Part shown: piece by piece, positions 1 through 9,127 of the stretch
Layout of the letters: every line of letters begins with the position of its first letter
Position numbering within the stretch: the first letter of the stretch is position 1
Assembly (NCBI GenBank): GCA_021820965.1
Contig: JAKACZ010000004.1
Coordinates: 62,001-126,000, forward strand
Direction of reading: 5' to 3'
From: Bacillota bacterium
GTDB taxonomy: Bacteria > Bacillota > Sulfobacillia > Sulfobacillales > Sulfobacillaceae
DNA: 64,000 bases
Notes under the pieces: model-generated
The model's database searches: none
What the model was told of the DNA's origin: nothing
The model's input: only the letters and a program-made list of their open reading frames with translations
Translations under genes and position numbers: made by a program

Positions 1-774
1 ACTCACGTTAACGTTATTTAACTGAAGGCTTTGTGACGAAGGTGGAAGAACGATCGGAAAGGGAACCCGGGCCTGCGCCAGATCCAGCTCTGTTCCCTGT
101 GCGGTTAGCGCCACCTCGGGCGTGACCCCAGGCGGCGGCTTAAACACAAAGGCCGAAGATGAAATGGTGGGGTTCACATGAATATCGGTCAGGGTCTCCG
201 TAATGGAACCGCCGCTCCAGGTTTCCTGCCACTGAGTAGGCATATTGGTATCAAGATTAAACCATAGGGTTGTCTTGGCCTGGGTTCCCTTGGCAATCGG
301 GGTAGTCATATGCAAGACCACCTGCTTGGCCTTGACCGAGACGCCGACCGCGTGGCTTGACTCAATGGTTTTGACCAGGTTGGTACCTAATAAACGGAAC
401 CGGTCCCACTGGGTCGCACTAGCTGTAAGAACTGCGTAATGTCTCGCCCCCTGACGATATTCCACAGCGTTCAACCCATTATTCACCACGACATAAGGAG
501 CACCCTGGCGTGGCACGACGGTGAGACGAAAACTACCCGATGGGAGCTGGCTCGTCAATGTCACACGGTATGTCTGGCGACCGTGATGAATGCCCTTGAC
601 AACTTCTGTGGCAGATTCAGTGACCGCATGCCAATCGCGGATGCGGGCCAAAACCTCATTTTTCACTTCCTGCGGCGTCATCCCATGAGAAATGGGGTGC
701 GTCCCGTGTACCGTTCCACAGCCCGCCAAAAATCCTGTTGCCAGGGCTGCGGCCCAAAGCGCCCGGTTTTTCAT
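1..774 (-). CDS. Secreted lipoprotein, LolA/MucB-like or DUF4367-like (partial)
   Basis: An open frame of 258 codons runs off the left edge with no stop, so the C-terminus lies outside the window. It begins MKNRALWAAALATGFLAGCG: a short basic N-region, a hydrophobic core and a lipobox (LAGC), so the protein should be lipidated on Cys19 and anchored outside the membrane. A GAGGAG-like ribosome site lies about 12 nt upstream of the ATG. The middle (QTYRVTLTSQLPSG, then TTLWFNLDTNMPTQWQETW) resembles the beta-sheet repeats of LolA/RseB-like and Firmicute DUF4367 lipoproteins, often linked to envelope stress or sporulation. The exact family is inference. It is divergent from the Fur-family gene. 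Confidence 0.75.
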   Translation of the reverse strand, partial: MKNRALWAAALATGFLAGCGTVHGTHPISHGMTPQEVKNEVLARIRDWHAVTESATEVVKGIHHGRQTYRVTLTSQLPSGSFRLTVVPRQGAPYVVVNNGLNAVEYRQGARHYAVLTASATQWDRFRLLGTNLVKTIESSHAVGVSVKAKQVVLHMTTPIAKGTQAKTTLWFNLDTNMPTQWQETWSGGSITETLTDIHVNPTISSSAFVFKPPPGVTPEVALTAQGTELDLAQARVPFPIVLPPSSQSLQLNNVNVS

Positions 775-907
775 ACATCGATCCTAGCGCTCCTCAATGC
801 ATCCGGCAAGCCGCCAAAACTTGAGATTAGCTCAGTTTTGACATATGATGCAGATGCGATTCACGTCGTTATCTGGCTAGGCTAGGTTATATCGGGGAGG
901 TGGTCAC

Positions 908-1348
908 ATGCCGACTGCAGGAGAAAAAGAATTTGCACAGTTTCTTCGAGACCATCGGGCCCGTGTGACCCCAAACCGCTTGACCGTCTTCCGCGCAATG
1001 CAGCAAAGCGCCCGGCCCCTCACTGTCCCCGATTTAGCTGCCCAGGTCGAGGATTCCGGCCTGAATCCCGCAACTCTCTACCGAATTATCGAAACCTTAA
1101 CGGAGCTCGAAGTGGTGCATCCCGTGCTGCAAGATCATCAGAACGTAGCTTATGAACTCTTAGAGCCATTCGCTCGCCATCATGACCATCTTGTTTGCCG
1201 CCAATGCGGCCGGACGGTAGACCTCTACGACTGCCGGCTGGAGGAAACACTGAAGTCCATCAGCGACGACCGTGGATTCAAGATCGATTTTCATCAAATG
1301 GAAGTCCACGGGCTGTGTCCCGACTGCCAGGCTACTCCACGCCGGTAA
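908..1348 (+). CDS. Fur-family transcriptional regulator
   Basis: A 146-residue protein of normal Fur length. The N-terminal winged helix spans about residues 10-85 (RVTPNRLTVFRAM, then NPATLYRIIETL as the recognition helix). The dimerisation domain has the metal-binding HHDHLVCRQCG segment and a second CxxC (CPDC) near the C-terminus, so a structural zinc site is expected. Family members sense Fe, Zn, Mn or peroxide; sequence alone does not say which. The ATG follows a GGGGAGG site at good spacing. Its 3' end overlaps the convergent kinase gene by 17 bp. Confidence 0.9.
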   Translation: MPTAGEKEFAQFLRDHRARVTPNRLTVFRAMQQSARPLTVPDLAAQVEDSGLNPATLYRIIETLTELEVVHPVLQDHQNVAYELLEPFARHHDHLVCRQCGRTVDLYDCRLEETLKSISDDRGFKIDFHQMEVHGLCPDCQATPRR

Positions 1349-2303
1349 AGCGCACGTCCCGGCGCAACGTCTCCCGAAGCGGCCGGGTTCCCTCTTTTTC
1401 TCTCATGGCCAGGAGGGCTGCTCCGGCTACCGGCTTTAGGTCGGTCAATGCCACCTGCGCCTTGGGCAAGTCCCGTGCCAGCGTCTGGACCAATGCGTCT
1501 TTCATATGAGGCGCCTGACCCAACCACAAGCTTCCTGCCAGCACCACGTCGATCAGCTCTGTCTCCATGTCGAGAAGGCGCGCACAGCCGACAACGCTCT
1601 CGGCGATGGCACGACCTTGCCGTTGGAGAATATTAATGGCAACCGGATCCTGGTCACAGGCAGCCGAGAAGCAAACGGGCGCCAATACCAAGAACACCTC
1701 TGGCGCAATTTGCTTGCGGTACATGGCATGGCTTAGCGCGGAATAGCTGGGAAATCCCAGCATGCCCAGAACCGCATTTTCCAAGGCTGTTTTTGGGCCC
1801 CGGCGTTCCGCGCTGCGGAAGGCATAATGGAGGACATCCCGCGCAATATCGATGCCGCTACCATAGTCCCCATATTCGTAGCCCAGGCCGCCCACTTGGC
1901 GGCCTCTGCCGTCAGGGCTCAAACCAAATACGTTGCCTCCGGTTCCCGCGATGGCGGCAATTCCCCACCCCTTGTCTGTCCCCGCGTGAAGGGCAATGAC
2001 GGCGTCGTTGACAACGCGGAAGGGCACCTGGCCAAACACAAGCGTCAGTCGCTGGGAGAGCTCGTCGACGTCCTCAGGAAAGTCGGCCCCAGCCAGCCCC
2101 AAAACCACCCCCTCAACCTGATGCAATCGGTATCCACCGTGTACTAGCACGCCATTGACCGCGTCTTGTATGGCCGCAACGGCGGCATCCATGCCCACAC
2201 CTTGATGGTTAGACGGACCGGTTTTCTGAAATCCGAGTACACGCGTCCGGTCAACCAGCAAAGCCTCGGTCTTGGTGCCGCCTCCGTCAACACCTAGCCA
2301 CAT
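1332..2303 (-). CDS. BadF/BadG-type ATPase, N-acetylglucosamine-kinase-like
   Basis: A 323-residue ASKHA-fold sugar kinase. The phosphate-1 loop GVDGGGTKTEALLVD is at residues 4-18, GLAGADFP lies near 70 and the adenosine/phosphate-2 loop IAGTGGNVFG is near 118-127. Family members phosphorylate N-acetylglucosamine, glucosamine or related amino sugars in the cytoplasm. Its ATG overlaps the stop of the upstream GH4 gene (TGATG, one base shared), so the two are translationally coupled. Together they suggest uptake and breakdown of a phosphorylated disaccharide or amino-sugar disaccharide. The substrate is inference. Confidence 0.85.
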   Translation of the reverse strand: MWLGVDGGGTKTEALLVDRTRVLGFQKTGPSNHQGVGMDAAVAAIQDAVNGVLVHGGYRLHQVEGVVLGLAGADFPEDVDELSQRLTLVFGQVPFRVVNDAVIALHAGTDKGWGIAAIAGTGGNVFGLSPDGRGRQVGGLGYEYGDYGSGIDIARDVLHYAFRSAERRGPKTALENAVLGMLGFPSYSALSHAMYRKQIAPEVFLVLAPVCFSAACDQDPVAINILQRQGRAIAESVVGCARLLDMETELIDVVLAGSLWLGQAPHMKDALVQTLARDLPKAQVALTDLKPVAGAALLAMREKEGTRPLRETLRRDVRFTGVE

Positions 2304-3613
2304 CAGAGTTCACCCCAGCCCAAGGCACCTTGGTTTTCCGCCAAAATGTCGTCGAGCAGATCGGCCGCAACATCGGCGCTGGGAATGAGCGGGTTCGCCA
2401 ACAGCGCCATTAATGCCACCCGTTTGTCTTGGGAGATGGCGGCTTCGATAGTCAACTGCTCGTAGGCCTTGACATGCTGGATTAGCCCGCGGACGGCTAA
2501 ATCCATCGATCCGATGAGATGCGGATGAGCCCCGGAGGCGTCGATGTCCGCCGTAATTTCAACCCCAGCGTTGGGCGGCAAATCGTAAAGGGCTTCACCG
2601 TTCAGCACGTTAATCACCATTTCCCGCGGGTGCCCCCCGGCCAATGCCGCCATCACCTCGGCGGCTACATCGCTGTAGTGTGCGCCGCCGCGTTTAGCCA
2701 GTTCGGGCGGTGGTTCAGACAAGGCCGGATCTTGGTATTTCTTAAAAAGTTGAGCCTCGACCGCCATGACCTGTATGGCGCGGGTTCCGCGGCCTGCCTC
2801 CAAGTCTTCGCGCTGACGACGGACCATCTCGCGGCTTAACCAATAATAGCGCAGATAGTCGTTGGGAATGAGACCCAGTGCTTCGATAAGGCGACCACTG
2901 AAGGGAATGTCTGCAATATTGGCGACGGTGGAGTGCCGTCCCGATAGAAATGACAGCACCAGATTGGTGACGTCCTGATCGTCAATGCGTACGCTTTTAA
3001 CAAAAGACAGATGGTTTAGGCCGTACATCTCCAGGTGTACCCGGTCAGGATCGGTCTCTAACCCCTCTGCAATGGCTCGTTGCATATTAATGGGGACATT
3101 GCACAGGCCAATCGTTCGAATGGAGCTGTGGCGGAGCAGCGCTTCGGTCATTATCCCAGACGGGTTCGTGAAGTTTAGACACCACGCTTCGGGGCAGACC
3201 TCCTCCATGTCCCGGGCAATGTCCAACACCACCGGAATCGTTCGCAGCGCACTGGCAAAGCCCCCGGCACCAACCGTCTCTTGACCTAAGAGGCCGTACT
3301 TCACAGGAACCCGCTCGTCGCGGGCGCGCGCTTTCATGCCGCCCACCCGGATTTGACTGAACACGATATCCGCACCCTGTAAAGCCTTTCTGCGATCTAG
3401 TGTCCCCTCCACCACAATCTTCAGAGACCTCGCGCTAATCATGCGTTCGGCCAGATCGCGGACAATGCGCAGCCGCTCAGCTCCTTCTGGCACATCGACC
3501 AGCACCACACGTTCCACGGGAACCTCTGCCGCGTGGCGTATAATGCCGGAAAGCAATTCCGGAGTGTAGGAACTTCCGCCACCGACAACGACCAATTTGA
3601 GACCCGTGGGCAT
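2303..3613 (-). CDS. 6-phospho-beta-glucosidase, glycoside hydrolase family 4
   Basis: A 436-residue GH4 enzyme, a family that uses NAD+ and a divalent metal with a redox-assisted mechanism. The N-terminal dinucleotide site VVVGGGSSYTPELLSG is intact. Further on are LNFTNPSGIMTEALL, GLCNVP and LNHLSF, which carry the metal and substrate ligands of the family. I place the start at the ATG at 3613, because the longer in-frame GTG at 3631 is itself part of the GTGAGGAG ribosome site. It is the first gene of a two-gene operon with the coupled sugar kinase. The intergenic region to the divergent NYN gene (3614-3777) should hold both promoters. Confidence 0.9.
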   Translation of the reverse strand: MPTGLKLVVVGGGSSYTPELLSGIIRHAAEVPVERVVLVDVPEGAERLRIVRDLAERMISARSLKIVVEGTLDRRKALQGADIVFSQIRVGGMKARARDERVPVKYGLLGQETVGAGGFASALRTIPVVLDIARDMEEVCPEAWCLNFTNPSGIMTEALLRHSSIRTIGLCNVPINMQRAIAEGLETDPDRVHLEMYGLNHLSFVKSVRIDDQDVTNLVLSFLSGRHSTVANIADIPFSGRLIEALGLIPNDYLRYYWLSREMVRRQREDLEAGRGTRAIQVMAVEAQLFKKYQDPALSEPPPELAKRGGAHYSDVAAEVMAALAGGHPREMVINVLNGEALYDLPPNAGVEITADIDASGAHPHLIGSMDLAVRGLIQHVKAYEQLTIEAAISQDKRVALMALLANPLIPSADVAADLLDDILAENQGALGWGEL

Positions 3614-3777
3614 TTTATAGCCACTCCTCACTGTGGAATACTTCTTATAGACCTTTCGTTTTGTCCCTTTCGATTAACCGAGAAATACGTCATAATGATA
3701 CCAAATCCTGCGGTCTCCTCGGTTCGGAGACGCAGATTCAAGACCTCAATTAAAATCCGTGCGATAGGTGGGAGAAC

Positions 3778-4293
3778 GTGGATTATCACAATGAACGTGT
3801 CGCCATTTTTGTTGACGGGGCAAACATGTTTTATGCCCAGCGAGTCCTGGGTTGGCACCTTGACTTCGCCCGTGTCATCGAATATTTTACCCGCGGCCGC
3901 CAACTGTACAACGCGTTTTATTACACGGGCGTGCAAGTGCCACCCGACAACAGCCAACGCGATTTTTTGACAGCGCTTCGCCATCTAGGCTTTACCATCC
4001 GCGAAAAATCCATCAAAGAAACGCTCGATCAAAGCTCAAATGCGGTCATCCGCCGCGCCAATTTAGATATCGAAATCGTTGTTGACATGTTCAACACGGT
4101 AACACGCTACGACGTCGCGATACTTATGAGCGGTGACGGGGATTTTGAGCGGGCTGTTGAGCTCATTCGTTCAAAAGGTAAAGAAATCGTCGGCGTGGGA
4201 ACCCGCGGTATGATTTCCTCCGAGCTCGAAAACGCCTGTGACCGTTATGTGAAGCTCGAGGACATTCGGGACGAGGTTGAGAAGATCCGGTGA
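3778..4293 (+). CDS. NYN domain (LabA/DUF88-like) putative ribonuclease
   Basis: A 171-residue protein made almost entirely of a NYN/PIN-like nuclease domain. The acidic positions are visible: VAIFVDGANMFY near the N-terminus, NLDIEIVVDMF in the middle and AILMSGDGDFERAVE further on. These Asp residues are expected to bind Mg2+ and cut RNA; the target is unknown. It starts at GTG after GGTGGGAG. It stands alone, divergent from the GH4 operon. Confidence 0.88.
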   Translation: MDYHNERVAIFVDGANMFYAQRVLGWHLDFARVIEYFTRGRQLYNAFYYTGVQVPPDNSQRDFLTALRHLGFTIREKSIKETLDQSSNAVIRRANLDIEIVVDMFNTVTRYDVAILMSGDGDFERAVELIRSKGKEIVGVGTRGMISSELENACDRYVKLEDIRDEVEKIR

Positions 4294-4350
4294 TTGCTGG
4301 CGCGCCGTGGTGCACCTTCGCGCCGTTTCGCGGGTATGCTATTCCCGGAT

Positions 4351-4379
4351 TCCCTCTAGAGGAACATTATCGTTATAAT
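4351..4379 (+). promoter_or_regulatory. Possible sigma-A promoter of the transglutaminase gene
   Basis: A perfect TATAAT at 4374-4379 lies 30 nt before the start codon. The -35 region about 17 nt upstream is weak (TCCCTC), so the call rests on the -10 box and position. Confidence 0.35.
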
Positions 4380-4409
4380 GGGATGCAACCATGAGGAAGG
4401 AGGGGCGTC

Positions 4410-5561
4410 ATGCGTAAGCGCCGCGCCGTGCCTTTGGCATTGGCAGCCGCTCTTTGCATCGCGTGGCCCCAAGCGGTATCGGCTGCGTCTTTGAGAACGG
4501 AGTCGCAGCCGTTGATTCTCACGTCACGGCCCGCCTATTACGGTTTTACCAAGACGGTTACGTTGACCAATAAAGGACGAAATGCGGCGCTGAACGTGCA
4601 GGCTCGAGTGGTTCTGCTGGCTCCAACAAGCGCCTACGCCCATGTAAATTTGGTCGGCTATTCGAAAAAACCTCGGTCGACGCACCGAGACAAATACGGC
4701 AACCTTATCGCTCTATATACTTGGTCCAGCTTAAAGCCCGGCCGGTCTGTCACCATTAAGCTCCATTACCAGGCAACATCGTCGGACATTTCGTACAAGT
4801 TGCCACGGACGTATCCGCCGTATAATGAAAATTCCCGCACCTATCAGCGCTACACCAACCCCAAACTGGAAGCCAGCAAAGTCGACACCGGAGCACCTGC
4901 GATCACAGCCCTGGATAACCGGGTGGCTGGCGGCGCCTCTTCCCCATATCAACGAGCCCTAGATCTGTTTAATTGGGTTGTCTACCATATCCGATACAAC
5001 TATAGCCTTAAGTCATCGGGGTCCGCACTGGCCACACTTAATTCCAGAGAAGGCATCTGCAGCAACATCGCCGAGCTCTATGTTGGCATGCTGCGCACCG
5101 ACCACATTCCTGCCCGCCTGATTGACGGATATGTCACTAGCAACGGCGCTGGACAAAGCGGATTTCATCAATGGGTCGAATTTTACTTGCCCCACACCGG
5201 GTGGGTGGTGGCCGACCCCACTTGGGGACGCTATGGGTACTTTGCCGCATTACAGGATGACTGGCACATCCCCCTGTATGACGGGATCCGCCCGGACATT
5301 TCTGTCGACTGGCAATACGTCAAAACATCGACACAGGCGTCGCCCTACATTGCTATTAGCTACCATTATCACTTTGTCACCGAACAAAGCCCGTCAGAAT
5401 CACGGCACGTAAAACTGCCGCTTGTGTCGGTTAGGCCGCCGGTGGCCAAACATCAGGCCTCCCTGGCGGCAGCCCGTAGCTTCGGGCAGGACTGGCTGGG
5501 CATTCGCACCTTCTTCCATCAGTATGTGCTGCGCCTAAAAATCGTTCTGGAATCACTGTAG
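4410..5561 (+). CDS. Secreted transglutaminase-like (papain-fold) protein
   Basis: A 383-residue exported protein. A signal peptide (KRR, hydrophobic stretch, AVSAAS cleavage area) covers about residues 1-27. The next 130 residues look like an Ig-type beta domain (TVTLTNKGRNAALNVQARVV). The transglutaminase-like core around residues 175-290 holds the triad: Cys in REGICSNIAELY, His in SGFHQWVEF and Asp in VADPTWGRYG. Such domains act as peptidases or cross-linking enzymes at the cell surface; which one applies here is open. A good ribosome site (GGAAGGAGGGG) precedes the ATG. Confidence 0.88.
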   Translation: MRKRRAVPLALAAALCIAWPQAVSAASLRTESQPLILTSRPAYYGFTKTVTLTNKGRNAALNVQARVVLLAPTSAYAHVNLVGYSKKPRSTHRDKYGNLIALYTWSSLKPGRSVTIKLHYQATSSDISYKLPRTYPPYNENSRTYQRYTNPKLEASKVDTGAPAITALDNRVAGGASSPYQRALDLFNWVVYHIRYNYSLKSSGSALATLNSREGICSNIAELYVGMLRTDHIPARLIDGYVTSNGAGQSGFHQWVEFYLPHTGWVVADPTWGRYGYFAALQDDWHIPLYDGIRPDISVDWQYVKTSTQASPYIAISYHYHFVTEQSPSESRHVKLPLVSVRPPVAKHQASLAAARSFGQDWLGIRTFFHQYVLRLKIVLESL

Positions 5562-5938
5562 AGTTCCGGCAGGCTGCTACTAGTAGTAATGGTGGTCGTC
5601 GCCGCGTCCTCTACACGTGACACCAGAACGTCTTGAGCCTGTGTGGGAGTCGCCACACGGACCCCTCCTCAGACAAATAGAACCCCGCGTTGCTCTACTC
5701 CGCCTCACATTCCGATCAAGAAAGATGGTTGGCTGTTGGCGCTTTAACGGGCCCAATGACCTACTGACTACTCCGTTGTTGCGTGTGCCGCGCGGCATCG
5801 AGATTTTCTTGATTAAGCCCGGACGTCGCCCTCGGTCGAAAATGTCTCCTCTCCTGTGGACGAGGTGGCCCTTCTTTCCATTCAATGCCGGTTTGTTCCC
5901 GCCTCGATTGAGGGAGAATAGTCTCGGAGGTGAAGGCC
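5562..5938. other. Gene-free spacer
   Basis: 377 bp between the transglutaminase gene and the small gene at 5939. Frames are open on both strands but show no family motifs or ribosome sites. I see no terminator with a T-run. Confidence 0.4.
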
Positions 5939-6268
5939 GTGGCGCGAGCTTGGGCTTGGTTTTATAAACCGTCGGCGGTCTTGTCCTTGGTTCAAGAACT
6001 GGGAGACGAGAACCGCATTTCGGTACTGTTCCGTGATCCTGAAGAGCAAGAGGATGTGATTGTGATTGGCCCAATCACCCGCGAGATGGCTTGCTATCCA
6101 TTTCTCGACGTGCGTCACCAAATTCGGCGATTCGGATTGAAAAAGGCGATTGCCGAACACTATACCCGCGTGCTGGCTCGCGGCGGCGCCGTCGTCTGTA
6201 TTGACACGCCTGACGACGGCACATTCCGCACCTTAGGTGAGTTGCATGCTCACGATGTCTTGGTGTGA
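5939..6268 (+). CDS. Small conserved-looking protein, function unknown
   Basis: A 109-residue protein starting at GTG (5939), eight bases after a GGAGG site. A GTG at 5930 overlaps that site and is unlikely to be the start. It looks like a small alpha/beta protein: RISVLFRDPEEQEDVIVIG is followed by a helix and the strand GGAVVCIDTPDD. The ending (YTRVLARGGAVVCID) recalls general-stress proteins of the YflT/17M type, but the match is weak and I do not assign a function. Confidence 0.6.
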   Translation: MARAWAWFYKPSAVLSLVQELGDENRISVLFRDPEEQEDVIVIGPITREMACYPFLDVRHQIRRFGLKKAIAEHYTRVLARGGAVVCIDTPDDGTFRTLGELHAHDVLV

Positions 6269-6946
6269 CTGGAGAATAAAGAATACTGCCATTCAGGGAC
6301 TTCATGGAGTTTCGTCTTAGCTATCCACGTGCGGCACGGCGGATCGACACATAATGTGGGGGCCGTAGAAAAGCAGTCGATGATCAGCATTAAGAGGTCC
6401 ACCGAAAAGGCCCTAACTGTTTAGGGGGGTCTCAAAGAGTCGGATTTCGACGGAGAAAGTCACGTCTGTCATGGCTTGCTCACGGCTCTGGGGTAAGTCT
6501 GGGTTGTAGAGTTTCCTCCTCTATGTCGGTGATCAGGCGCTGACCCTGTAGGGGTGAAGGTGCTGTCGGAGATCGTCGCACGGTTTCGCTTGACGCCATG
6601 ACCACACACTTATGGCGATCACGCAGCCATCTTAACCAGGTGGCGGGTCGGACCTATCGCTGTCGCGCTGGTGGCTATCGGGCGCACTGGAATGGTGGCC
6701 ATGCGGCCGAAGGCATCCTCAAAAACCAGGGATTGCTTGGGGAGATTCGCCCCGGGGCACTTTTCGGCCCAACGTATCGCGGTTCAATTTCCGCCCCAAG
6801 TGACGTCAAGGCGTCGTTGCTGGACGGGGGATAAGTGGTGGCGAGTCCGGAGGTTCACTCCGAGGGTCTCACGACCCCCGACGTCGTTACGGTAGTTCCC
6901 CCCACTAGACTAGCTCCCTGCCCTTTAGACGGTTGAAAGCAACCAG
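6269..6946. other. Long non-coding or decayed stretch
   Basis: About 680 bp with no convincing gene. Short frames on both strands lack ribosome sites and recognisable motifs. A small palindrome (CCCTAACTGTTTAGGG) lies near 6410-6425. It may be a decayed gene or insertion sequence that I cannot name. Confidence 0.4.
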
Positions 6947-7672
6947 TCAGTGGGGATGAAGAAAGCGGAAACGTTCCGGATTTCCCAGTACCGCATGGTA
7001 CAAATCGCGGCCCGGGGCGGCTGGAGGTGCCATTGACGCCTTGGCAATTTCGCGGGCCGGCGTAGACGAGCGGTAATGGCGGTTTTTCCGAATGCCAGCA
7101 GGCCCAAGATAGTAGCCTGCACCGCGATGGCGCGCCACGTCCGTAAAGTCCGCTCGGGTGGCCTCCGAGTGCACCTCGGCCACTATCAGGGGCTGGGCTC
7201 CACGATTCACAAGGGTGTGGACATAGCCGGGCGGCAGGAGTACTCGATCTCCGACACTCAGCCAGACGATACTGGCGTTCAGATTACGATCAAAAGGCCC
7301 GGAACGTTGAAGGTAGAGCGCACCATCGCCGTGAATGACCTCAAACACGGCGGGAAACAGTTCGCGTGCGGGGCCGCGGTGAATATGACCCGGGAATGTA
7401 ACCCATTCAGCCCCGAGCATACCCGGCATAAGCTCCAAGATCCCATACTCTACGTGCCGTGACCGCCACCGGGCCAAATCCTTTTCGCGAGACACCCGAG
7501 GGTAGTAGCGGGCAACAACAGAGGGTCCGGTCGCATCGGGGTCTTCGAGGAAGGGGCGAATTTGCTCCAGATGCCATTGGCGCACGGATCCGTGAACGAC
7601 ATCGGGCCCGAAGTTCAGCAGGCGGCCCGGCGCAGTGATGCCGAGGTCAAGTGCGATTCCCAACACCCCCAA
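6947..7672 (-). CDS. Cupin-type glucose-6-phosphate isomerase
   Basis: 241 residues matching the archaeal-type (cupin) phosphoglucose isomerases, which interconvert glucose-6-phosphate and fructose-6-phosphate with a bound metal. The cupin motif 1 is seen as FPGHIHRGPARELFPAVFEV (GHxH, then E), and motif 2 as LLPPGYVHTLVNRG. The first 90 residues and the C-terminal tail of about 40 residues are extensions beyond the core. The start is TTG at 7672 with only a modest upstream GAAGAG, so it is uncertain by a few codons. It lies 24 bp downstream of ylbJ and could be co-transcribed with it. Confidence 0.85.
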   Translation of the reverse strand: MGVLGIALDLGITAPGRLLNFGPDVVHGSVRQWHLEQIRPFLEDPDATGPSVVARYYPRVSREKDLARWRSRHVEYGILELMPGMLGAEWVTFPGHIHRGPARELFPAVFEVIHGDGALYLQRSGPFDRNLNASIVWLSVGDRVLLPPGYVHTLVNRGAQPLIVAEVHSEATRADFTDVARHRGAGYYLGPAGIRKNRHYRSSTPAREIAKASMAPPAAPGRDLYHAVLGNPERFRFLHPH

Positions 7673-7696
7673 TGGTCGTTCTCTTCATTGTCGCCG

Positions 7697-8950
7697 TCAT
7701 CGATAGCGTAACGCAAGCCATCCTCGCCGGATTTCTCTGACCAATCCCGTTAACAGGGCGCCTCCGGCCAGACTCACCAGTGACATGACCGCCAATAGCA
7801 GGCTGAGATGAAACCCATCCACAACCATACCGCCGGTTCCCCCTTGAACGAGAAAATCGCGCGAAGAGAATGCTGGCAGGGCAGTGCCTCCGAACACCGC
7901 TTCGATCGGATGAAAAAAGACCACCGTCATGATGCCCGCATATAGTGCGTGCAGAGCCCGTGCAGCAAAGTACGGTTTCATCGAAATATCGGTATCCGCC
8001 AGAACCGAGGCCACCTGCCCATGTACCGACAAACCCGACCAGGCAATGATTCCTGACACCAGCACCAGCCGTTGCACTAACGGAGCCGCACTATGGGCTG
8101 CGGCCGCAGATCCCAAATCGATTTCAAAGAACCCCTGGATGGCGGCGTTTACAAGATGCGGGCTCATCCCCAAAATCTGCATCAGCGCCCCAAAAGGAAT
8201 TTCTAACAATTGAATAAGTCCCGTGGCGGACAGTATGCGAATGATTACAGCGAAGAGCACCATAAAGCTCATAATCATAAAGAGCGTCGACACGGAGTCC
8301 GAGATAGCCTCATTCAGCACCTTCCCCATCTGCCGTCCGTCTTCCGCGCGGCCATACATCATTGCATCCATTGCCCGGCGGTGAATACCGCGCACAACCA
8401 CTCCTTCACGGTCCTGGGTTCTGTCTTTTCGCTTATAGAAGCGGAAGGTCAGCCCAACCATCAGGACGGAGGCATAGTGAGCCATCGCCAACACAGCACC
8501 CAGAGCAGGCTGCCCAAACATGCCGACTGCCACGGCCCCAAATATAAATAAGGGATCCGCGCTGTTAGAAAATGCCAAAAGTCGCTCGCCCTCGGTCTTG
8601 GTACAGAGGTCCTGCTTGCGGAACTTGGCCGTTAGCACAGCATCCATGGGATATCCGGCCGCCAGCCCCATCGAAAACACAAACGAACCCACGCCCGGCA
8701 CATTGAAAATGGGGCGCATCAGGGGCTCAAACCACACCCCCAAGTAGTGCACCATGCCCGTCGAGAGCAAGACCTCGGACAGGATGAAAAACGGGAGGAG
8801 GGAGGGAAACACCACTTCGAAAAAGAGTTTGAGGGCTCCCACGGTGGCTTGATAGCCATGTTCCGAAAAGACAATCAACATGATGGTGAGCAGCAACATG
8901 GTAAACCCGGTAATCATGGTTGCTGTGCGGCTCGGCTGTCTTTCTTCCAT
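7697..8950 (-). CDS. ylbJ: Sporulation integral membrane protein YlbJ
   Basis: A 417-residue polytopic membrane protein with the nucleoside-recognition (Gate) type organisation of YlbJ/SpoVM-like proteins: repeated hydrophobic segments from residue 12 on, the conserved FPSLLPFFILSE and SMGLAAGYPMDAV, and a second gate domain after residue 215. In Bacillus the gene belongs to the mother-cell (sigma-E) programme and is needed for proper cortex/engulfed-spore development. It starts at ATG after GAGGTGG. A truncated second copy and a third scrap of the same gene lie at 11500-11907 and 26223-26300. Confidence 0.9.
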   Translation of the reverse strand: MEERQPSRTATMITGFTMLLLTIMLIVFSEHGYQATVGALKLFFEVVFPSLLPFFILSEVLLSTGMVHYLGVWFEPLMRPIFNVPGVGSFVFSMGLAAGYPMDAVLTAKFRKQDLCTKTEGERLLAFSNSADPLFIFGAVAVGMFGQPALGAVLAMAHYASVLMVGLTFRFYKRKDRTQDREGVVVRGIHRRAMDAMMYGRAEDGRQMGKVLNEAISDSVSTLFMIMSFMVLFAVIIRILSATGLIQLLEIPFGALMQILGMSPHLVNAAIQGFFEIDLGSAAAAHSAAPLVQRLVLVSGIIAWSGLSVHGQVASVLADTDISMKPYFAARALHALYAGIMTVVFFHPIEAVFGGTALPAFSSRDFLVQGGTGGMVVDGFHLSLLLAVMSLVSLAGGALLTGLVREIRRGWLALRYR

Positions 8951-8966
8951 TCATGCCACCTCGATC

Positions 8967-8995
8967 CTGGGACTTCCCTTCATGCTATGTCCCAG
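8967..8995 (-). promoter_or_regulatory. Inverted repeat upstream of ylbJ
   Basis: CTGGGAC and GTCCCAG form 7-bp perfect arms separated by 15 nt, just before the ribosome site. Read on the minus strand, GTCATA followed 16 nt later by CATAGCAT overlaps this area and loosely resembles a sigma-E promoter. The same block is conserved in front of the ylbJ fragment. Confidence 0.45.
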
Positions 8996-9127
8996 AAAAG
9001 AGGGGTATGACGAGGCGGGAATCACCCGTGCCGAGGAACATCTCCGCTATTCGACCGCTTCCTAATTATTTCGACTTTTGATAGTATGGAATTGTTTCCC
9101 AATACCATATTAAGGGGAGATCCATAA

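Noticed and set aside
439-885. 148-codon + strand frame
   Set aside because: It is the antisense shadow of the lipoprotein gene at 1-774, which has a signal peptide, lipobox and ribosome site.
5580-6074. 164-codon minus frame
   Set aside because: Arg/Gly/Pro-rich shadow overlapping a better-supported + gene with a good ribosome site.
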